Source: Diaphorobacter sp. HDW4A (GTDB lineage: Bacteria; Pseudomonadota; Gammaproteobacteria; Burkholderiales; Burkholderiaceae_C). From it: a DNA stretch of 64,000 nt. The stretch covers positions 1,488,001-1,552,000 of the forward strand of contig NZ_CP049910.1 of assembly GCF_011305995.1 (NCBI RefSeq). The letters are read 5' to 3'. Positions 1 to 8,328 of the stretch are shown here, in pieces; position 1 is the first letter of the stretch; every line of letters begins with the position of its first letter. The notes under the pieces are model-generated. The model made no database searches. It was not told the DNA's origin and was given only the letters and a program-made list of their open reading frames with translations. The position numbers and the translations under genes were made by a program.

Positions 1-28
1 CAGCCGTGAAAAACGAGATTCGATTCAT
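1..28 (-). CDS. Start of next gene in copper operon (partial, 9 codons visible)
   Basis: Only the first nine codons (MNRISFFTA) lie inside the window; the gene continues beyond position 1. The start is supported by an AAGGAG Shine-Dalgarno sequence 8 nt upstream, which overlaps the stop codon region of the multicopper oxidase gene (stop at 46-48), so the two are translated from one mRNA. The visible residues would fit the start of a signal peptide. In copper operons the gene after copA is often copB, an outer-membrane copper protein, but nothing visible proves that here. Confidence 0.6.
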
Positions 29-45
29 GGTGTGCACTCCTTGGT

Positions 46-1434
46 TCAATGATGCGATCCGTGGCCGCCATCGGTACCCGGCTTGCGCACGGACGGCGCG
101 CGTGGCGCGGTGCCGGGCGCGGTCTGGCGCGGGGCGGTGGAGTCGGGCGGCGCACCCGTCCATTCCTGCGCGACCGTGCCCTGCGGGTGCTTGAACCAGC
201 CCGGATCGCGGTAGTCGCTCGCGCCAAGCTGCGCGCGCACCTTGAGCGTGGTGAACATGCCGCCCATTTCCAGCGGGCCGAATGGGCCGGTGCCGGTCAT
301 CATCGGGAAGGTGTTGTCGGGCAGGGGCATTTCCATAGCACCCATGTCGCCCATGCCGCGCTCGCCCATCACCATGTAGTCGGGCACGATCTTCTGGATC
401 TTCGAGACCAGCCCGCGATGGTCCACGCCGATCATGGTCGGCACGTCGTGCCCCATCGCGCCCATGGTGTGGTGGCTCTTGTGGCAGTGCATTGCCCAGT
501 CGCCGAGTTCGTCGGCGATGAACTCCATCTGCCGCATCTGGCCCACGGCCACATCGGTGGTCACCTCGGGCCAGCGCGCGGTTTTGGGCACGGGGCCGCC
601 GTCGGTGCCGGTGACCTCGAATTCATGGCCGTGGATGTGGATCGGATGATTGGTCATCGTGAGATTGCCCACGCGCATGCGCACGCGGTCGCCCTGTTTG
701 GCTACCAGCGGGCTGATGGCGGGGAACACGCGGCTGTTGAAGGTCCAGATGTTGAAGTCCGTCATCTCGTTGACGCGCGGCGTCATCGCGCCGGGCTCCA
801 CGTCGTAGGCCGACAGCAGAAAGGCGTAATCGCGATCCACATTGGCGATCAGCGGATGAGCGGCCTTTGGATGCGTGATCCACAGGCCCATCATGCCCAT
901 CGCCATCTGCGTCATCTCGTCGGCATGCGGGTGGTACATGAAGGTGCCGGGTCGGCGTGCGACGAAGTCGTAGACGAAGGTCTTGCCCGGCGCAATGTGC
1001 GGCTGGGTGAGCCCGCCCACGCCGTCCATGCCGTTGGGCAGGCGCTGGCCGTGCCAGTGGATGGTGGTGTGCTCGGGCAGGCGGTTGGTCACGAAGATGC
1101 GCACCCGGTCGCCCTCGACCACCTCGATGGTCGGGCCGGGGCTCTGGCCGTTGTAGCCCCACATGTTGACCGAGAAACCGGGCGCGACTTCGCGCACCAC
1201 GGGTTCGGCCACGAGGTGAAACTCTTTCACGCCATGGTTCATGCGCCACGGCGTGGTCCAGCCGTTGAGCGTGACCACGGGGCGATACGGCCTGCCGTTG
1301 GGTGGCACCAGCGGTGCGGCGGTCTCGGCCGACGATTGGCTGGCGGGTTCGGGCAGCGCGGCCAGGGCCACGCGGCTGACGGATGCGGCGGCCACTGCGG
1401 TGGCTGCGCCTGCAAAGAAACTGCGGCGTTGCAT
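46..1434 (-). CDS. Tat-exported multicopper oxidase, copper-resistance type
   Basis: 462 residues. It probably oxidises Cu(I) in the periplasm and so detoxifies copper. The N-terminus MQRRSFFAG is a twin-arginine signal. All copper-site motifs are present: HWHG (126-129), HPH (168-170), HPIHIHGHEF (263-272) and the type-1 site HCH (316-318) followed by H322 and M327. A Met/Gly-rich stretch around residues 355-395 and a His-rich tail (GHGSHH) look like extra copper-binding segments. The length is shorter than classical CopA (about 600 residues), so it is a compact two-to-three-cupredoxin oxidase. The start lies 1 nt after the stop of the TolC-like gene, indicating tight operon coupling. The family call is secure; the copper role rests on neighbours and motifs. 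Confidence 0.9.
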   Translation of the reverse strand: MQRRSFFAGAATAVAAASVSRVALAALPEPASQSSAETAAPLVPPNGRPYRPVVTLNGWTTPWRMNHGVKEFHLVAEPVVREVAPGFSVNMWGYNGQSPGPTIEVVEGDRVRIFVTNRLPEHTTIHWHGQRLPNGMDGVGGLTQPHIAPGKTFVYDFVARRPGTFMYHPHADEMTQMAMGMMGLWITHPKAAHPLIANVDRDYAFLLSAYDVEPGAMTPRVNEMTDFNIWTFNSRVFPAISPLVAKQGDRVRMRVGNLTMTNHPIHIHGHEFEVTGTDGGPVPKTARWPEVTTDVAVGQMRQMEFIADELGDWAMHCHKSHHTMGAMGHDVPTMIGVDHRGLVSKIQKIVPDYMVMGERGMGDMGAMEMPLPDNTFPMMTGTGPFGPLEMGGMFTTLKVRAQLGASDYRDPGWFKHPQGTVAQEWTGAPPDSTAPRQTAPGTAPRAPSVRKPGTDGGHGSHH

Positions 1435-1435
1435 G

Positions 1436-2869
1436 TCAGTGGCCTCCGCTTTCGTTGTTGTTGCTGTTGGATGTGGTTGCTGCGAAGGGCGCGATGCCGC
1501 CCGGCGAGGTGCCGGTCAGCGCCAGTTGCAGATCAGTCTCTGCAATCCAGAAGTCGCGCTGCGCGTTGGTGGCGTTGACCACCACCTGCGTCGTGGTGCG
1601 GGCCTGCGCGAGCAGTTGCCAGACGCTGTCGAACATGCCGTTGTAGCGCAGCATGGTCTCGTCCTGCACCTGCTTGGCGAGCGGCAGCACCTCGGCCTGT
1701 TGTTGATGTGCAAGATCCCACGCTGTGCGGTAGCGCGACCAGTTGGTGCGCGCTTCGCTGCGCGCACGCAGCGCTGCGGATTGCAGTTGTGCGGCGCTGC
1801 GCTGCACCTCGGCACGGGTGCGCGCGGAGGCCGAGCCACCCCAATCGAAGATCGGCAGTGGCAGCTCAAGCTCCCAGCCGCGCGTCTTTTCGACGTGGCC
1901 GCTCTCGCGGTCCTTCGCACGGTTGTTGGAGTAGGTCACGCCAATGTCACCAAACACCGCGCCGACTCTTGACCAGCCGCCGCGATCCGCTGTCACGTCG
2001 AGATCGCGACGCAGCGCGCGCAGATCGAGCCGCTCGCGCAGCGCCGTGGCTTCCGCATCATCACCTGCGCGCAATTCGCTGGCACTCTTGGGAATCGCGG
2101 GCAATTGTTTGGGCAGTTCGAACGCCGTCTGCGTGCCCCACAGGCCCATCAGCCGAGCAAGCTGTTCGCGCTCCAACGTGGCGTTCAACCGCGCCCGCGC
2201 CAGTTGCGCCGCAGACTCCTGCGCAATCGACAACTCGCGCGCCTGCTGCAGCCGGTTGAAGTTGCCGACTGCGGCCATGCGACGTGCCAGTTCGGCTCCG
2301 AGCTGGGCCGCATCATTCATCTTCTCGTTGGCGATCAGCGCCTGCTCTGCCGCCACCGCGCGCAGCCAGGCACGGCGCGTGTCGGCCGCCAGCGTCAGCA
2401 CGTTCTGCGATGCCTGCAGGGTGGAGCGCTCCATCTGCCAACCGAGCCAGCGCGAACGCCAGGGCAGGGTGATGATGTTGACCAGGCCGAACGCCAGCTC
2501 GCGCTCGAACTCGATTTCATGCGCGTTGGTGAAACGGCCCAGCGTGAGCGTCGGATTGAACAGCGTCAGCGCCTGAGCGCGCTCTGCATCCTCGACCGCC
2601 AGGCTTGCGAGCTGCACCTGCAGATCGGGATTGTTCAGAAGCGCGATGCGCACAGCCGTGTCCTGATCGACCGGCTTCTGCAACCATTCACCAATGCGCT
2701 TTTGTTCATCAGCCTCGGCATTGCTGTTGGCCGAAGGCAACTGCGCATCTTTGGGCAGGCGGCTCTGCGTCTGCTCCTGCACATCGCCGCGCAGCCCATC
2801 GGGCGACACGCTCGCACAGCCCGCGAGCACCAGTGCGGCAGCCAGAACGGAAAGACGTCGCATATTCAT
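1436..2869 (-). CDS. TolC-family outer-membrane efflux lipoprotein
   Basis: 477 residues from the ATG at 2869, which has GGAGG 6 nt upstream and overlaps the preceding stop as ATGA. A lipobox (LAGC, Cys18) indicates an outer-membrane lipoprotein. The body is alpha-helical and Ala/Arg/Gln-rich, with the two repeated helical halves of the TolC/CusC/CzcC family (for example the NPDLQVQLA and NPTLTLGRF segments, and a second-half segment with LPLPIFDWGG). It should form the outer-membrane channel of a tripartite pump, but no RND pump or periplasmic adaptor is visible in the window; either may lie beyond position 1. Between copper genes, a role in copper export is likely but inferred. Confidence 0.85.
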   Translation of the reverse strand: MNMRRLSVLAAALVLAGCASVSPDGLRGDVQEQTQSRLPKDAQLPSANSNAEADEQKRIGEWLQKPVDQDTAVRIALLNNPDLQVQLASLAVEDAERAQALTLFNPTLTLGRFTNAHEIEFERELAFGLVNIITLPWRSRWLGWQMERSTLQASQNVLTLAADTRRAWLRAVAAEQALIANEKMNDAAQLGAELARRMAAVGNFNRLQQARELSIAQESAAQLARARLNATLEREQLARLMGLWGTQTAFELPKQLPAIPKSASELRAGDDAEATALRERLDLRALRRDLDVTADRGGWSRVGAVFGDIGVTYSNNRAKDRESGHVEKTRGWELELPLPIFDWGGSASARTRAEVQRSAAQLQSAALRARSEARTNWSRYRTAWDLAHQQQAEVLPLAKQVQDETMLRYNGMFDSVWQLLAQARTTTQVVVNATNAQRDFWIAETDLQLALTGTSPGGIAPFAATTSNSNNNESGGH

Positions 2870-3222
2870 GGCTTGCCTCCGTGCTGATGGTGTTGCTGAT
2901 GCATGGGCATCGTCATCGGAATCGGCTTCTGCGCGGGTTTTGTCGCAGGTTGCTGCTGCTGCGCCTCCCATTGCAGAACGTCCGCGTGTCCATTCGGAAA
3001 CTCGGCGACGGTCTGGTTGGCCGCACTCCAGTTGCCCGGCTGGCGACCGAGGTCACCGCTGGGTTGCAGTGGCTGGTGGGTTAGCGGCAGCGTGGGTGCT
3101 TGCGTGTTCAGCACGTCGGAAGAAAGATGGTTGTTTTGGGCGGATGCGGCCGGCGCGAAGGTCATCGCGACCGTCGTTGACAGCATCAACGCCAGATGAA
3201 TGCAGGAATGCGCAGGGCGCAT
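2866..3222 (-). CDS. Small exported protein of the copper operon, unknown function
   Basis: 118 residues with an N-terminal signal peptide ending near APAASAQ. The mature part is rich in Gln, Pro and His and ends with a Met/His cluster (MTMPMHQQHHQHGG) typical of metal-binding tails of periplasmic copper proteins. The start at 3222 has a CAGGAG ribosome site, and its stop overlaps the TolC gene start by 4 nt, so it belongs to the same operon. I do not recognise a named family. A periplasmic copper-binding role is inferred only from composition and position. Confidence 0.75.
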   Translation of the reverse strand: MRPAHSCIHLALMLSTTVAMTFAPAASAQNNHLSSDVLNTQAPTLPLTHQPLQPSGDLGRQPGNWSAANQTVAEFPNGHADVLQWEAQQQQPATKPAQKPIPMTMPMHQQHHQHGGKP

Positions 3223-3312
3223 GGAAGTCTCCTGAAGGCTTGATCAAACATTGAGGGTCGACCACAGGTTGCCTTGGAGGGCAAGCGGCGGACGCACTTC
3301 GGGTATGAAAGC

Positions 3313-3750
3313 TCAGAAGATGGGTGGTTTTGCCACCTGTGCAGGCTGCGCGCTCACAAAGCGCGTGGCGCGTTCGATCTGCAGGGATTGCGGTGCCTCT
3401 CCGGTCGAAAGCACCAGTTCTGCCGTCGCATGCAGCGAGGAATTGCAGATGTCGCAGGCCGAGCACGAAGCCCCGGTGTGCTTGCTCGTGCCGCAACTCT
3501 GCATGCGCGAATCGTCCACGCAATGATCCGCAGCAGACGAAACCGCAGTCGATGCTGCGGCCATCGCTATGTCGTGGTGCTGCACGGCCGCAATGCCATG
3601 CAGATGGGCATGCTCGTCCTCATGTGCTGAGGACACGGTCTCAGCCTGATGGTGCATTGCCACCGGCATGACCCCCATGGCCATGGCATCGCCCAGCAGA
3701 CCCCGAAGGACCAGCATGAGAACGAGAACCGTGGAGAAAATGCGGCGCAT
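3313..3750 (-). CDS. DUF2946-like Cys/His-rich membrane-anchored or exported protein
   Basis: 145 residues from the ATG at 3750. The N-terminus (MRRIFSTVLVLMLVLRGLLG) is a signal peptide or single membrane anchor. It is followed by a His-rich stretch (residues 33-59) and a Cys cluster (C77, C86, C96, C99, C102), including CSACDIC. This composition resembles DUF2946 proteins often found beside copper-resistance or TonB-receptor genes. It is the first gene of the minus-strand copper block, 90 nt upstream of the next gene. Metal binding is likely but unproven. No strong Shine-Dalgarno sequence precedes the chosen start; an alternative start lies at 3807 but would put 19 uncharacteristic residues before the hydrophobic segment. 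Confidence 0.7.
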   Translation of the reverse strand: MRRIFSTVLVLMLVLRGLLGDAMAMGVMPVAMHHQAETVSSAHEDEHAHLHGIAAVQHHDIAMAAASTAVSSAADHCVDDSRMQSCGTSKHTGASCSACDICNSSLHATAELVLSTGEAPQSLQIERATRFVSAQPAQVAKPPIF

Positions 3751-3905
3751 GAGGGTAATGATAGCCGGGGTTGGGGAAAGTTCCCTCTCCGCCCTCGAAT
3801 CTGCCATGACGCCCCAAGCGCGTCCGCAGGCTTCGGCGATGCAATGTCGTCACGCGAATAACCGAACTCCAAGTGCCAATGTATTAGGGTAAGCGATTAT
3901 TAATT

Positions 3906-3923
3906 CTAGAATAATAATTCTAG
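3906..3923. promoter_or_regulatory. 18-bp palindrome CTAGAA-N6-TTCTAG, candidate TetR-type operator
   Basis: Perfect inverted repeat (arms extend to CTAGAAT/ATTCTAG) in an AT-rich patch between the divergent copper operon and the catabolic operon starting at 4051. A near-identical copy lies at 11429-11446 upstream of the TRAP-binding-protein gene. The TetR-family gene at 18503 is the best local candidate for the protein that binds both. Confidence 0.5.
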
Positions 3924-4050
3924 TACTATCGCTCAACCGATGAGTTGATGTGGCGCAAGTTGCATGCATCAAGAGACACCTCGCCGGCACGAATACATGC
4001 CCCACCGCGCCTTCTATAGACCGAGGCGCACATCACGCTGAGAGAAGCAC

Positions 4051-4881
4051 ATGGCCACACTGACTGAACAAAACACCAGCAAACGCATCAAGACCAAGAG
4101 TTGGGAGATCCACTACAACGAAGCCGGCAGCGGACAGCCTTTGGTGCTCGTGCATGGCGGTGGCCCCGGTGCTTCGGGCTGGAGCAACTTCCATCCGAAC
4201 ATTCCTTACCTGGCCGAGCGCTTTCGCGTGTTCGCGGTGGACCTGCCGGGCTGGGGCAAGTCGCAGTCGGTCCAGTATGACCAGCGCGACAACAGCGGCG
4301 CGCTCGCCGAGTTCATCGAGGCATTGGGCCTGGGCAAGGTGGCGATCGTGGGCAACTCCATGGGGGGCTCGTCGTGCATTCGCCTCGCATACGAGCGTCC
4401 GGATCTGGTGAGCCATCTCATCACGCTCGGCTCTTCGGCCGGTGTGCCGAGCATCTTCGATGCGACGGGTCTGAGCGAGGGCGTGAAGGCGCTGGAAGGT
4501 GCTTACTTCGAACCCGGCCCGGTTTCGATGCGCAAGTTCATCGCAGCAATGGCGTTCGACACACGTCACGTGACCGACGAGTTCGTGCAGGAGCGCGTGG
4601 ACATCCTGATGTCGCGTCCTGACCATATCGAAGGCTGGAAGAGCGGCCACGGCAAGCCCATGGTGCGCATCGATCAGGCGCGTCTGGCCGAGATCAAGGC
4701 TCCCACGCTACTGATTCACGGTCGTGATGACCGCACGGTGCCGTTCACTTCGGGTCTGCATCTGGTGCGCCAGATTCCTGATGCGCGTCTGCTGCTGGTC
4801 ACCCGCTGCGGTCACTGGGTGCAGTTGGAGCACACGGCGGAGTTCAACCGCAACGTGGCTTCCTTCATCAAGGGCGAGTGA
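4051..4881 (+). CDS. Meta-cleavage product C-C hydrolase (HsaD/BphD/TesD-like)
   Basis: 276-residue alpha/beta hydrolase. It should hydrolyse the ring-opened product made by the neighbouring extradiol dioxygenase, releasing a carboxylic acid and a 2-hydroxydienoate that the hydratase at 10447 can use. The oxyanion-hole motif HGGGPG (35-40), nucleophile elbow GNSMGG (Ser103), GRDD (catalytic Asp about 227) and CGH (His255) match the Ser-Asp-His triad of this subfamily, and the length is typical. It is the first gene of the operon, 41 nt before the dioxygenase. The exact substrate cannot be told from sequence; biphenyl-, steroid- and phenylpropionate-type relatives share these features. Confidence 0.88.
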   Translation: MATLTEQNTSKRIKTKSWEIHYNEAGSGQPLVLVHGGGPGASGWSNFHPNIPYLAERFRVFAVDLPGWGKSQSVQYDQRDNSGALAEFIEALGLGKVAIVGNSMGGSSCIRLAYERPDLVSHLITLGSSAGVPSIFDATGLSEGVKALEGAYFEPGPVSMRKFIAAMAFDTRHVTDEFVQERVDILMSRPDHIEGWKSGHGKPMVRIDQARLAEIKAPTLLIHGRDDRTVPFTSGLHLVRQIPDARLLLVTRCGHWVQLEHTAEFNRNVASFIKGE

Positions 4882-4922
4882 TCGTTCACGGCACTGACCG
4901 ATCCGCACAACAAGGAGACAGC

Positions 4923-5828
4923 ATGATCACTTCGCTCGCCTATTTCGGCGTGAATTCACCCGCTTTCAAGGAGTGGGAGACTTTCGGTCCCGAGGTTCTG
5001 GGTTGTGAACTGGTGGCGCAAGAGGCAGATGGAGCGGTGCGCCTTCGCTTTGACGAGATGGCCTATCGCATGGCGATTCACCCGGGCGACAAGCACGGCG
5101 TCGCCTACATCGGCTGGGCCACCATGGGCGAAGCGGGCATTGCTCCGATTCTGGAGCGACTGAAGGCCTTTGGCGTGAACGTGCAGCGCGCAACCGCGCA
5201 GGAGGCTGCCACGCGCATGGTGCTGGGCTACTACTGGTTTGTGGACCCTGCGGGGCTGCGGCACGAACTGGCCTGGGGGCAGATACGTCCTCGCAACATG
5301 TTCCGCCCGGGTCGTGCGATGAGCGGTTTCCGCACAGGTGACCAGGGCTTGGGACATGTGGTGTTGGCAGTGCCGGATCTCGCCGAGGGCGACCGCTTCT
5401 ACCGCGATGTGCTGGGCTTCCAGTTGTCCGACACGGTGGCGGATGGACCGATTTTTGCGCACTTCTATCACGTCAACGGCCGTCACCATTCGCTGGCGAT
5501 TGCTCGCTCACCCAACAACCGCGCGGCGTTCCTGCACCTGATGGTGGAAGTGAATTCGCTCGAAGATGTGGGCCGCGGCCTCGATCTGTGCGAAGAGCGC
5601 GGCGTGCCTGTCACGCGCACGCTGGGCTGCCACACCAATGATCAGATGACCTCGTTCTATCTGCAATCGCCATCGTCATTCCGGGTCGAGTACGGGTGGG
5701 GTGGCCTTGAAGTGGATGAGCACTGGGAGCCGCGTTACTACGACCGCACCAGCACCTGGGGACACAAACATCAGCACAAAGAGCTGTCTCCGTTTCTGGA
5801 GATCGAAGCTCCTGCAGCCGCCGGTTGA
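4923..5828 (+). CDS. Type I extradiol (catechol 2,3-) dioxygenase, BphC/HsaC-like
   Basis: 301 residues from the ATG at 4923 (AAGGAGA upstream). It cleaves a substituted catechol next to the two hydroxyls using Fe(II). It has two vicinal-oxygen-chelate domains. The iron ligands H145, H205 and E256, and second-shell H189, H237, D240 and Y246, line up with BphC (H146, H210, E260, H195, H241, D244, Y250) at a nearly constant offset. This two-domain enzyme class acts on bulky catechols rather than plain catechol. It sits between the hydrolase (4051) and the flavin hydroxylase (5886) that should supply its catechol. Confidence 0.9.
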   Translation: MITSLAYFGVNSPAFKEWETFGPEVLGCELVAQEADGAVRLRFDEMAYRMAIHPGDKHGVAYIGWATMGEAGIAPILERLKAFGVNVQRATAQEAATRMVLGYYWFVDPAGLRHELAWGQIRPRNMFRPGRAMSGFRTGDQGLGHVVLAVPDLAEGDRFYRDVLGFQLSDTVADGPIFAHFYHVNGRHHSLAIARSPNNRAAFLHLMVEVNSLEDVGRGLDLCEERGVPVTRTLGCHTNDQMTSFYLQSPSSFRVEYGWGGLEVDEHWEPRYYDRTSTWGHKHQHKELSPFLEIEAPAAAG

Positions 5829-5885
5829 GCGTGCACTCACACGTGCGCCACTGGACAGAAACCACATCTCAAGAGGATATTGAAA

Positions 5886-7058
5886 ATGAACCCCGTCATC
5901 GAAAATCTGCCCAAGCTGGCAGACGCCGTTGCGAACGAAGTCGACGCTGGCGAAAAGCGCGGCTACATCACTGATGAAGCGGCCCGCCTGCTGCGCGATG
6001 CGGGCGTGGTGCGCATGTTGCAGCCCAAGGAATTTGGCGGCGACGAGGCCCATCCCCGCGAGTTCTATCAAGTGCTGCTGGAGTTGGCAGCGCGCGCTCC
6101 ATCCGTAGGCTGGGTGGGCGGCGTGGTGGGTGTTCACCCATTCGAATTCGCACAGACCGATCCCAAGCTGCAGCAAGAAGTGTGGGGCGAGGACAAGGAC
6201 ACCTGGATCGCTTCACCCTACGCCTTCATCGGCCGCGCCAAGCGTGTGGATGGTGGGTTCATCCTGAATGGTCAATGGCCGTTTTCTTCGGGCACCGATC
6301 ACTGCAAGTGGGTGGTGCTGGGTGGCAAGGCTGAAAAGCAGGGCGGCCCCGAAAACGAATTCGTCGAACCCTTCCACTTCGTCCTGCCGCGCAAGGACTA
6401 CGACATCCTCCAGGATTCCTGGCAAGTGATGGGCCTGTGCGGCACCGGCAGCAAGGACGTGGTGGTCAAGGACGCCTTTGTTCCGGATTACCACACGCTG
6501 GAAGTCGGCAAGCTCAACTCCCGCGAATACGCGAGCAAGTTCCAGCCGGGCAAGGCGCTGTACCAGGTGCCGTTCGATCTGCTGTTCCCCGGCGCGATTG
6601 CGGCGGCATCGATTGGTATCGCAGACGGCGTGGTGCGTCACTTCTCCGACTACTCGCGTGAACGTGTCTCGCGCATGGGTGTGAAGGCGACGCAGAACCC
6701 GTACCACATGTCTGCGCTTGGCGCGGCCATTGCCGATCTGGATGCGGCCAAGCTGCAACTGCTCACCGATATCACCGATGCCTATGAAGTGGCCAAGCGC
6801 GGCGAACGCGTGACGGATGCCGTGCAGGCACGTGCACGTGTACATCAGGTGCGCTCCGTGCACCGCGCAGCTGCAGCCGCAGCCGAGGTGTTCAAGAGTG
6901 CAGGTGGCAATGCGAACCGCTTGTCCAACCCCATCCAACGCCAGTTCCGTGATCTCTCGGTGGCCATGGGCCATGCCTGCAATGTGGAAGACCCGGTGTA
7001 CGCCGCATTCGCGGGCTCGCTGTATGGCATTCCCAAGCCGGCCGGCGTGATCATCTGA
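5886..7058 (+). CDS. Flavin-dependent phenol monooxygenase, acyl-CoA-dehydrogenase fold (HsaA/TesA2-like)
   Basis: 390 residues from the ATG at 5886 (AAGAGG 9 nt upstream; a TTG at 5880 is less likely). It is the oxygenase half of a two-component group D flavin monooxygenase, ortho-hydroxylating a phenol to a catechol with reduced flavin from the next gene. The sequence has the acyl-CoA dehydrogenase-like fold: N-terminal helices, a middle beta domain (GGFILNGQWPFSSGTDHC) and a C-terminal helical part ending in NRLSNPIQRQFRDLSVAMGHA. The same gene pairing (hydroxylase, reductase, extradiol dioxygenase, hydrolase) is used in actinobacterial hsa and Comamonas tes steroid degradation. Whether the substrate here is steroidal is not shown. 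Confidence 0.85.
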   Translation: MNPVIENLPKLADAVANEVDAGEKRGYITDEAARLLRDAGVVRMLQPKEFGGDEAHPREFYQVLLELAARAPSVGWVGGVVGVHPFEFAQTDPKLQQEVWGEDKDTWIASPYAFIGRAKRVDGGFILNGQWPFSSGTDHCKWVVLGGKAEKQGGPENEFVEPFHFVLPRKDYDILQDSWQVMGLCGTGSKDVVVKDAFVPDYHTLEVGKLNSREYASKFQPGKALYQVPFDLLFPGAIAAASIGIADGVVRHFSDYSRERVSRMGVKATQNPYHMSALGAAIADLDAAKLQLLTDITDAYEVAKRGERVTDAVQARARVHQVRSVHRAAAAAAEVFKSAGGNANRLSNPIQRQFRDLSVAMGHACNVEDPVYAAFAGSLYGIPKPAGVII

Positions 7059-7090
7059 TGCTGGTTGCGGCACGTCTGTAGGAGTCAGCA

Positions 7091-8275
7091 ATGCAAAACG
7101 TTCAAACCCCAATCGACAGCGACCAGTTTCGCGCAGTGCTAGGCAACTATCCGACCGGCGTGGCCGTCGTCACCGGCCTTGATGCGTCGGGCGAGCCGAT
7201 GGGCATGGTGGTGGGTACGTTCACCTCGGTGTCCCTCCACCCGCCGCTGGTCGCGTTTCTGCCGATGAAGACTTCGCGCTCGTTCAACGTGCTGCGCGAA
7301 GCCTCTGAGCGCTTCTGCATCAACATGCTGGCCGCCGATCAGGAAGGCATTTGCCGCACGCTGGCGGCACCCGGAGAGCGCAAGTTCGATGCGGTGAAGT
7401 GGCACCCCAGCCCGGCGGGCAACCCCATCATCGACGGCGTGGTGGCGTGGATCGACTGCGAATACGCGAACGTCGTCGATGGCGGTGATCACTTCATCGT
7501 GCTTGGTGCCGTCAAGACGATGGGGCTGGAGCGCGATGCCCTGCCGCTGCTGTTTTTCCAGCGCGGCTACGGCCGCTTTTCCACGGGGCCGCTGGTGCTG
7601 GTCAACGACCGCGATGTGTTCCAGTCGGTGCGTCTGGCCGAGGTGGCGCGCGACGAGATCGAGGCCGTGGCCAAGGAATTGGGCGTGGGCTGCAGCGTGG
7701 TGGCACCGGCCGGTACCGATTCCGTCTACGTCGCCGTGGCCGATCATTCGACTGCGCAGCGCGGCAAGAACCGCCTCGGTGCGCGCGCACCGCTGACGCC
7801 GCCGTTGGGCGCGCTGTTCGTCGACGGCGTCAATGCCATTGCCGAAGATGCCTGGCTGGCGCGCCTTGGCAAGTGCAGCGCAGAGACGCTGGCGCGTGCC
7901 AGAGACCAGCTCCAGCGCGTGCGTGAGCGGCGCTGGTCCATGTCGCTGCTTGGCGAGCAGAGTTCCGAAGCGCTGGACGCCGCGCTCGAGCTGTATTCAT
8001 GCCCACATCGCACGCCAGAGCAGGAGCGGCGTTTTCTCTCGACCGTCTCCGCCATGTTCGACATGCACGAGCCGATGCAGATCGAAGAAGCGCAGACCTA
8101 CCAACTGCTGCATCTGACTGTTCCGGTGCAGAACAAGCGTGGCGAGACCGTGCTGGCGCTGCGCCTGAGCGAGTTCCCGGTGGAGCTGCCTGGCGAACAG
8201 GTCAAGGCGCTGCTTGGGCGACTGCAGGACGCGGCCGAACGCGTCGAGCGTCTGATCGCCTGCATTTCCGAATGA
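7091..8275 (+). CDS. Flavin reductase with fused IclR-like effector domain
   Basis: 394 residues, ribosome site TAGGAG. Residues about 10-170 are a flavin reductase domain of the HpaC/HsaB type (GVAVVTG 23-29, SVSLHPPLV 46-54, DHFIVLGAV 133-141, FFQRGYGRF 155-163) that would hand reduced flavin to the monooxygenase at 5886. Ordinary reductases of this group stop near residue 170-190. Here about 220 more residues follow; positions 187-285 resemble the ligand-binding half of IclR regulators (DEIEAVAKELGV, an APLTPPLGALFV segment like the IclR PLHATA-GKA motif, and RVRERRW). No DNA-binding helix-turn-helix is present. The reductase of Acinetobacter hydroxyphenylacetate hydroxylase also carries a C-terminal sensor domain that lets substrate stimulate NADH oxidation, so substrate control of reductase activity is the likely role. 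Confidence 0.82.
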   Translation: MQNVQTPIDSDQFRAVLGNYPTGVAVVTGLDASGEPMGMVVGTFTSVSLHPPLVAFLPMKTSRSFNVLREASERFCINMLAADQEGICRTLAAPGERKFDAVKWHPSPAGNPIIDGVVAWIDCEYANVVDGGDHFIVLGAVKTMGLERDALPLLFFQRGYGRFSTGPLVLVNDRDVFQSVRLAEVARDEIEAVAKELGVGCSVVAPAGTDSVYVAVADHSTAQRGKNRLGARAPLTPPLGALFVDGVNAIAEDAWLARLGKCSAETLARARDQLQRVRERRWSMSLLGEQSSEALDAALELYSCPHRTPEQERRFLSTVSAMFDMHEPMQIEEAQTYQLLHLTVPVQNKRGETVLALRLSEFPVELPGEQVKALLGRLQDAAERVERLIACISE

Positions 8276-8328
8276 GTATGGCTTGCCTGCGATTTTTCCG
8301 CAGCCTTTCAACGGAGCACTGAATCGCC

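Noticed and set aside
49..1578. Long plus-strand open frame opposite the multicopper oxidase
   Set aside because: It lies antisense to a gene with full copper motifs; its His/Ala/Arg-rich product has no family features. It is a GC-bias artefact.
3223..3312. Possible CueR/MerR-type copper operator in the gap between the two small copper genes
   Set aside because: CCTCCAAGG-like sequence is present but no convincing 19-bp dyad with matching -35/-10 spacing.
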